DNA of 7,534 bases, taken from Candidatus Latescibacterota bacterium. GTDB taxonomy: Bacteria; JAAXHH01. Within the stretch, counting starts at the first letter, position 1; the number at the start of each line of letters is the position of its first letter. The notes under the pieces were generated by a model. That model saw only the letters and a list, made by a program, of their open reading frames with translations. It did not search any database and was not told the origin of the DNA. A program made the translations under genes and the position numbers. Shown piece by piece: positions 6,531-7,534 of this stretch. The stretch covers positions 1 through 7,534 of the forward strand of contig JAJECR010000100.1 in the NCBI GenBank assembly GCA_022821935.1, in the 5' to 3' direction.

Positions 6531-6580
6531 CCGGCGCGCCTTCACGGTCGGTCCGGCTTTGCGACCGGCGCGCCTTCACG
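6531..6580. repeat. 16-base direct repeat with intervening hairpin
   Basis: CCGGCGCGCCTTCACG occurs at 6531-6546 and again at 6565-6580, 34 bases apart. It contains the palindrome GGCGCGCC. Between and overlapping the copies, CGGTCG (6545-6550) can pair with CGACCG (6562-6567) around an 11-base loop. A third degenerate copy may lie at 6504-6520. Confidence 0.75.
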
Positions 6581-6592
6581 ACCTTCAAAGGG

Positions 6593-6682
6593 TTTACGAG
6601 CCACCGGGGCTGCAGCGGATTTAAGAGCCGCCCAGGCTCGCCACCGTTTTAAGAGCCACTGGGCCCGCAGGTTTTACGAGCC
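6593..6682. repeat. Four decayed tandem copies of a TTTAMGAGCC motif
   Basis: TTTACGAGCC or TTTAAGAGCC starts at 6593, 6620, 6648 and 6673, giving spacings of 27, 28 and 25 bases. On the minus strand each copy reads GGCTC[G/T]TAAA, and the first copy transcribed contains the last codons and the stop of the PIG-L gene. The sequence between the cores is only loosely similar. It looks like repeated duplication of the gene's 3' end, now degenerating. Confidence 0.75.
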
Positions 6683-7534
6683 GCCACGTTCCAGGACAAA
6701 GGCTTCCATGGCGTAGTACTGGGGGAATCCCAGTTTATCCAGGCGCCGGGCTGTGAGGGTATTGCGGTCCTGGACGCGCTCCCAGAACTCCCGGTCGTCG
6801 TGCGCGCCGGGGAACATGGCGGTGTCCTTCTGGGACTCGTGGCGGAAGATGGCCTGGATCTTGCGCTGGAGATCCTCGTATGAAAGGGGGATGAAGACAT
6901 CCGCCTCGTCCACTTCCCACTCCTGCCACGCGCCCCGGTAGAGCCACACGTCCGGCTCCGTCCTGTCGTAGACGGCGAGGGCCTGGTCGATGACTTCCTT
7001 GCACACGCGGTGGGTGCCGTGGGGGTCGGACAGGTCTCCGGCCACGAAGACGACCTCGGGGCGGATTTCGTTCAGCAGGTTCAGGACGATGCTGACGTCT
7101 TCTTCGCAGACGGGGTTTTTCTTCACCTGCCCGGTCTTGTAGAAGGGCAGGTCCAGGAATCGCGTCTTCTCCGGGGGGATGTTCACTGTCGACGCCGCCG
7201 CGATGGCCTCGGACCTGCGGATGTTGGTCTTGATGATCTGGACTTCGGGGATGTCGACCCGTCCGGGCTGTTTCGTCTCGATGAAGGACCTCACGGCATC
7301 CACGATGCCGTCGAACTTCTGGTGGGCACATCCCAGGTCCCGGAAGGTCAGGCCGATGAAATCGATGAGCCGTTTCACGTCCTCGTCGAAGACGGCGATA
7401 TTGCCGCTGGTCATGTAGGCGATGGTGATGTCGTTCCCGGCGCCGGACAACCGGTAGAGCGTGCCGCCCATGGAGATGACGTCGTCGTCCGGATGGGGCG
7501 AGAAGCAGATGCAACGCTTGTTGGTGAAGAAATC
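6674..7534 (-). CDS. PIG-L/LmbE family deacetylase, probably the C-terminal part of a NagB-like fusion (5' end missing)
   Basis: The window shows 286 residues, and the reading frame runs off the right edge. The PIG-L zinc site is visible: SPHPDDDVISMGGT at 12-25, with H14 and D17, and DPHGTH at 170-175, with H172 and H175. PIG-L enzymes remove acyl groups from N-acetyl-amino sugars and similar compounds. The phrases AYMTSGNIAVFDED, HESQKDTAMFPG and GFPQYYAMEAF closely resemble the C-terminal half of long glucosamine-6-phosphate-deaminase-like proteins such as Bacteroides BT_0258, where a NagB-like domain precedes the PIG-L domain. The visible protein begins just before the motif, as expected at that junction. 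The ATG at 7471 would delete the zinc motif, so it is not the start. It is transcribed towards panE but 329 bases away, so it is probably a separate unit acting on amino sugars. Confidence 0.88.
   Translation of the reverse strand, partial: DFFTNKRCICFSPHPDDDVISMGGTLYRLSGAGNDITIAYMTSGNIAVFDEDVKRLIDFIGLTFRDLGCAHQKFDGIVDAVRSFIETKQPGRVDIPEVQIIKTNIRRSEAIAAASTVNIPPEKTRFLDLPFYKTGQVKKNPVCEEDVSIVLNLLNEIRPEVVFVAGDLSDPHGTHRVCKEVIDQALAVYDRTEPDVWLYRGAWQEWEVDEADVFIPLSYEDLQRKIQAIFRHESQKDTAMFPGAHDDREFWERVQDRNTLTARRLDKLGFPQYYAMEAFVLERGGS

Larger units (their letters stand above)
6345..6673. other. 329-base non-coding gap with repeats
   Basis: No open frame here resembles a protein. The gap separates the PIG-L gene from the panE-led cluster. 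It contains a possible weak minus-strand promoter, a 16-base direct repeat with a small hairpin between its copies, and four decayed tandem copies of a motif that includes the PIG-L stop codon. I see no convincing rho-independent terminator (no GC stem followed by a U run) on either strand. Confidence 0.75.

Noticed and set aside
6625..6639. GAGCC-GCCCA-GGCTC as a terminator hairpin after the PIG-L gene.
   Set aside because: The stem is only five pairs and no run of U follows on the minus strand. It arises from the repeated GGCTC motif.
5454..6716. A 420-codon plus-strand open frame opposite the ketopantoate reductase gene.
   Set aside because: It is antisense to a strong PanE match and runs into the repeat-containing gap. 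Its translation is biased in composition and has no recognisable domain.

Overview
The window is GC-rich bacterial DNA, and every gene I can support lies on the minus strand. It reads as one co-directional accessory cluster from an uncultured bacterium, probably a metagenome contig. I cannot place the phylum. A C-terminal PIG-L module like that of NagB/PIG-L fusion proteins is known to me from Bacteroidetes and Planctomycetes, so a relative of those groups is possible but unproven. I found no rRNA, tRNA, CRISPR array, integrase or transposase.

Layout in transcription order, right to left. (1) At 7534-6674 is the 3' part of a PIG-L/LmbE deacetylase, cut by the window edge and probably the C-terminal half of a NagB-like fusion. 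(2) At 6673-6345 is a 329-base non-coding gap with decayed short repeats and a possible weak promoter. (3) At 6344-5397 is a ketopantoate-reductase family protein. (4) At 5349-4351 is a homocysteine S-methyltransferase family protein. (5) At 4318-4037 is a 93-residue protein of the family usually labelled 'virulence factor'. (6) At 3990-3352 is an unrecognised 212-residue protein built from two copies of one module. (7) At 3276-2149 is a UroD-fold, MtaA/MtbA-like zinc methyltransferase. (8) At 2145-1381 is its likely corrinoid (B12-binding) protein. (9) At 1308-1 is a RACo-type corrinoid reductive activator with a 2Fe-2S domain and the start of an ASKHA ATPase domain, truncated by the window edge.

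Genes 4 to 9 form a coherent corrinoid-dependent methyl-transfer unit. The UroD-family enzyme would exchange a methyl group with the corrinoid protein, the homocysteine methyltransferase is a plausible methyl acceptor enzyme making methionine, and the activator would rescue oxidised cobalamin. In effect the modules of methionine synthase MetH appear as separate proteins, with RACo and a UroD-type enzyme in place of MetH's AdoMet-reactivation and methyl-THF domains. The primary methyl donor is not identifiable here.

The most noteworthy points are the duplicated 212-residue protein with a repeated FPCG-[WY]-x-H motif, a four-cysteine module ahead of the activator's ferredoxin domain, and an exact 45-base in-frame direct repeat at the extreme left edge. 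That repeat breaks the expected ASKHA sequence and may be an assembly artefact.
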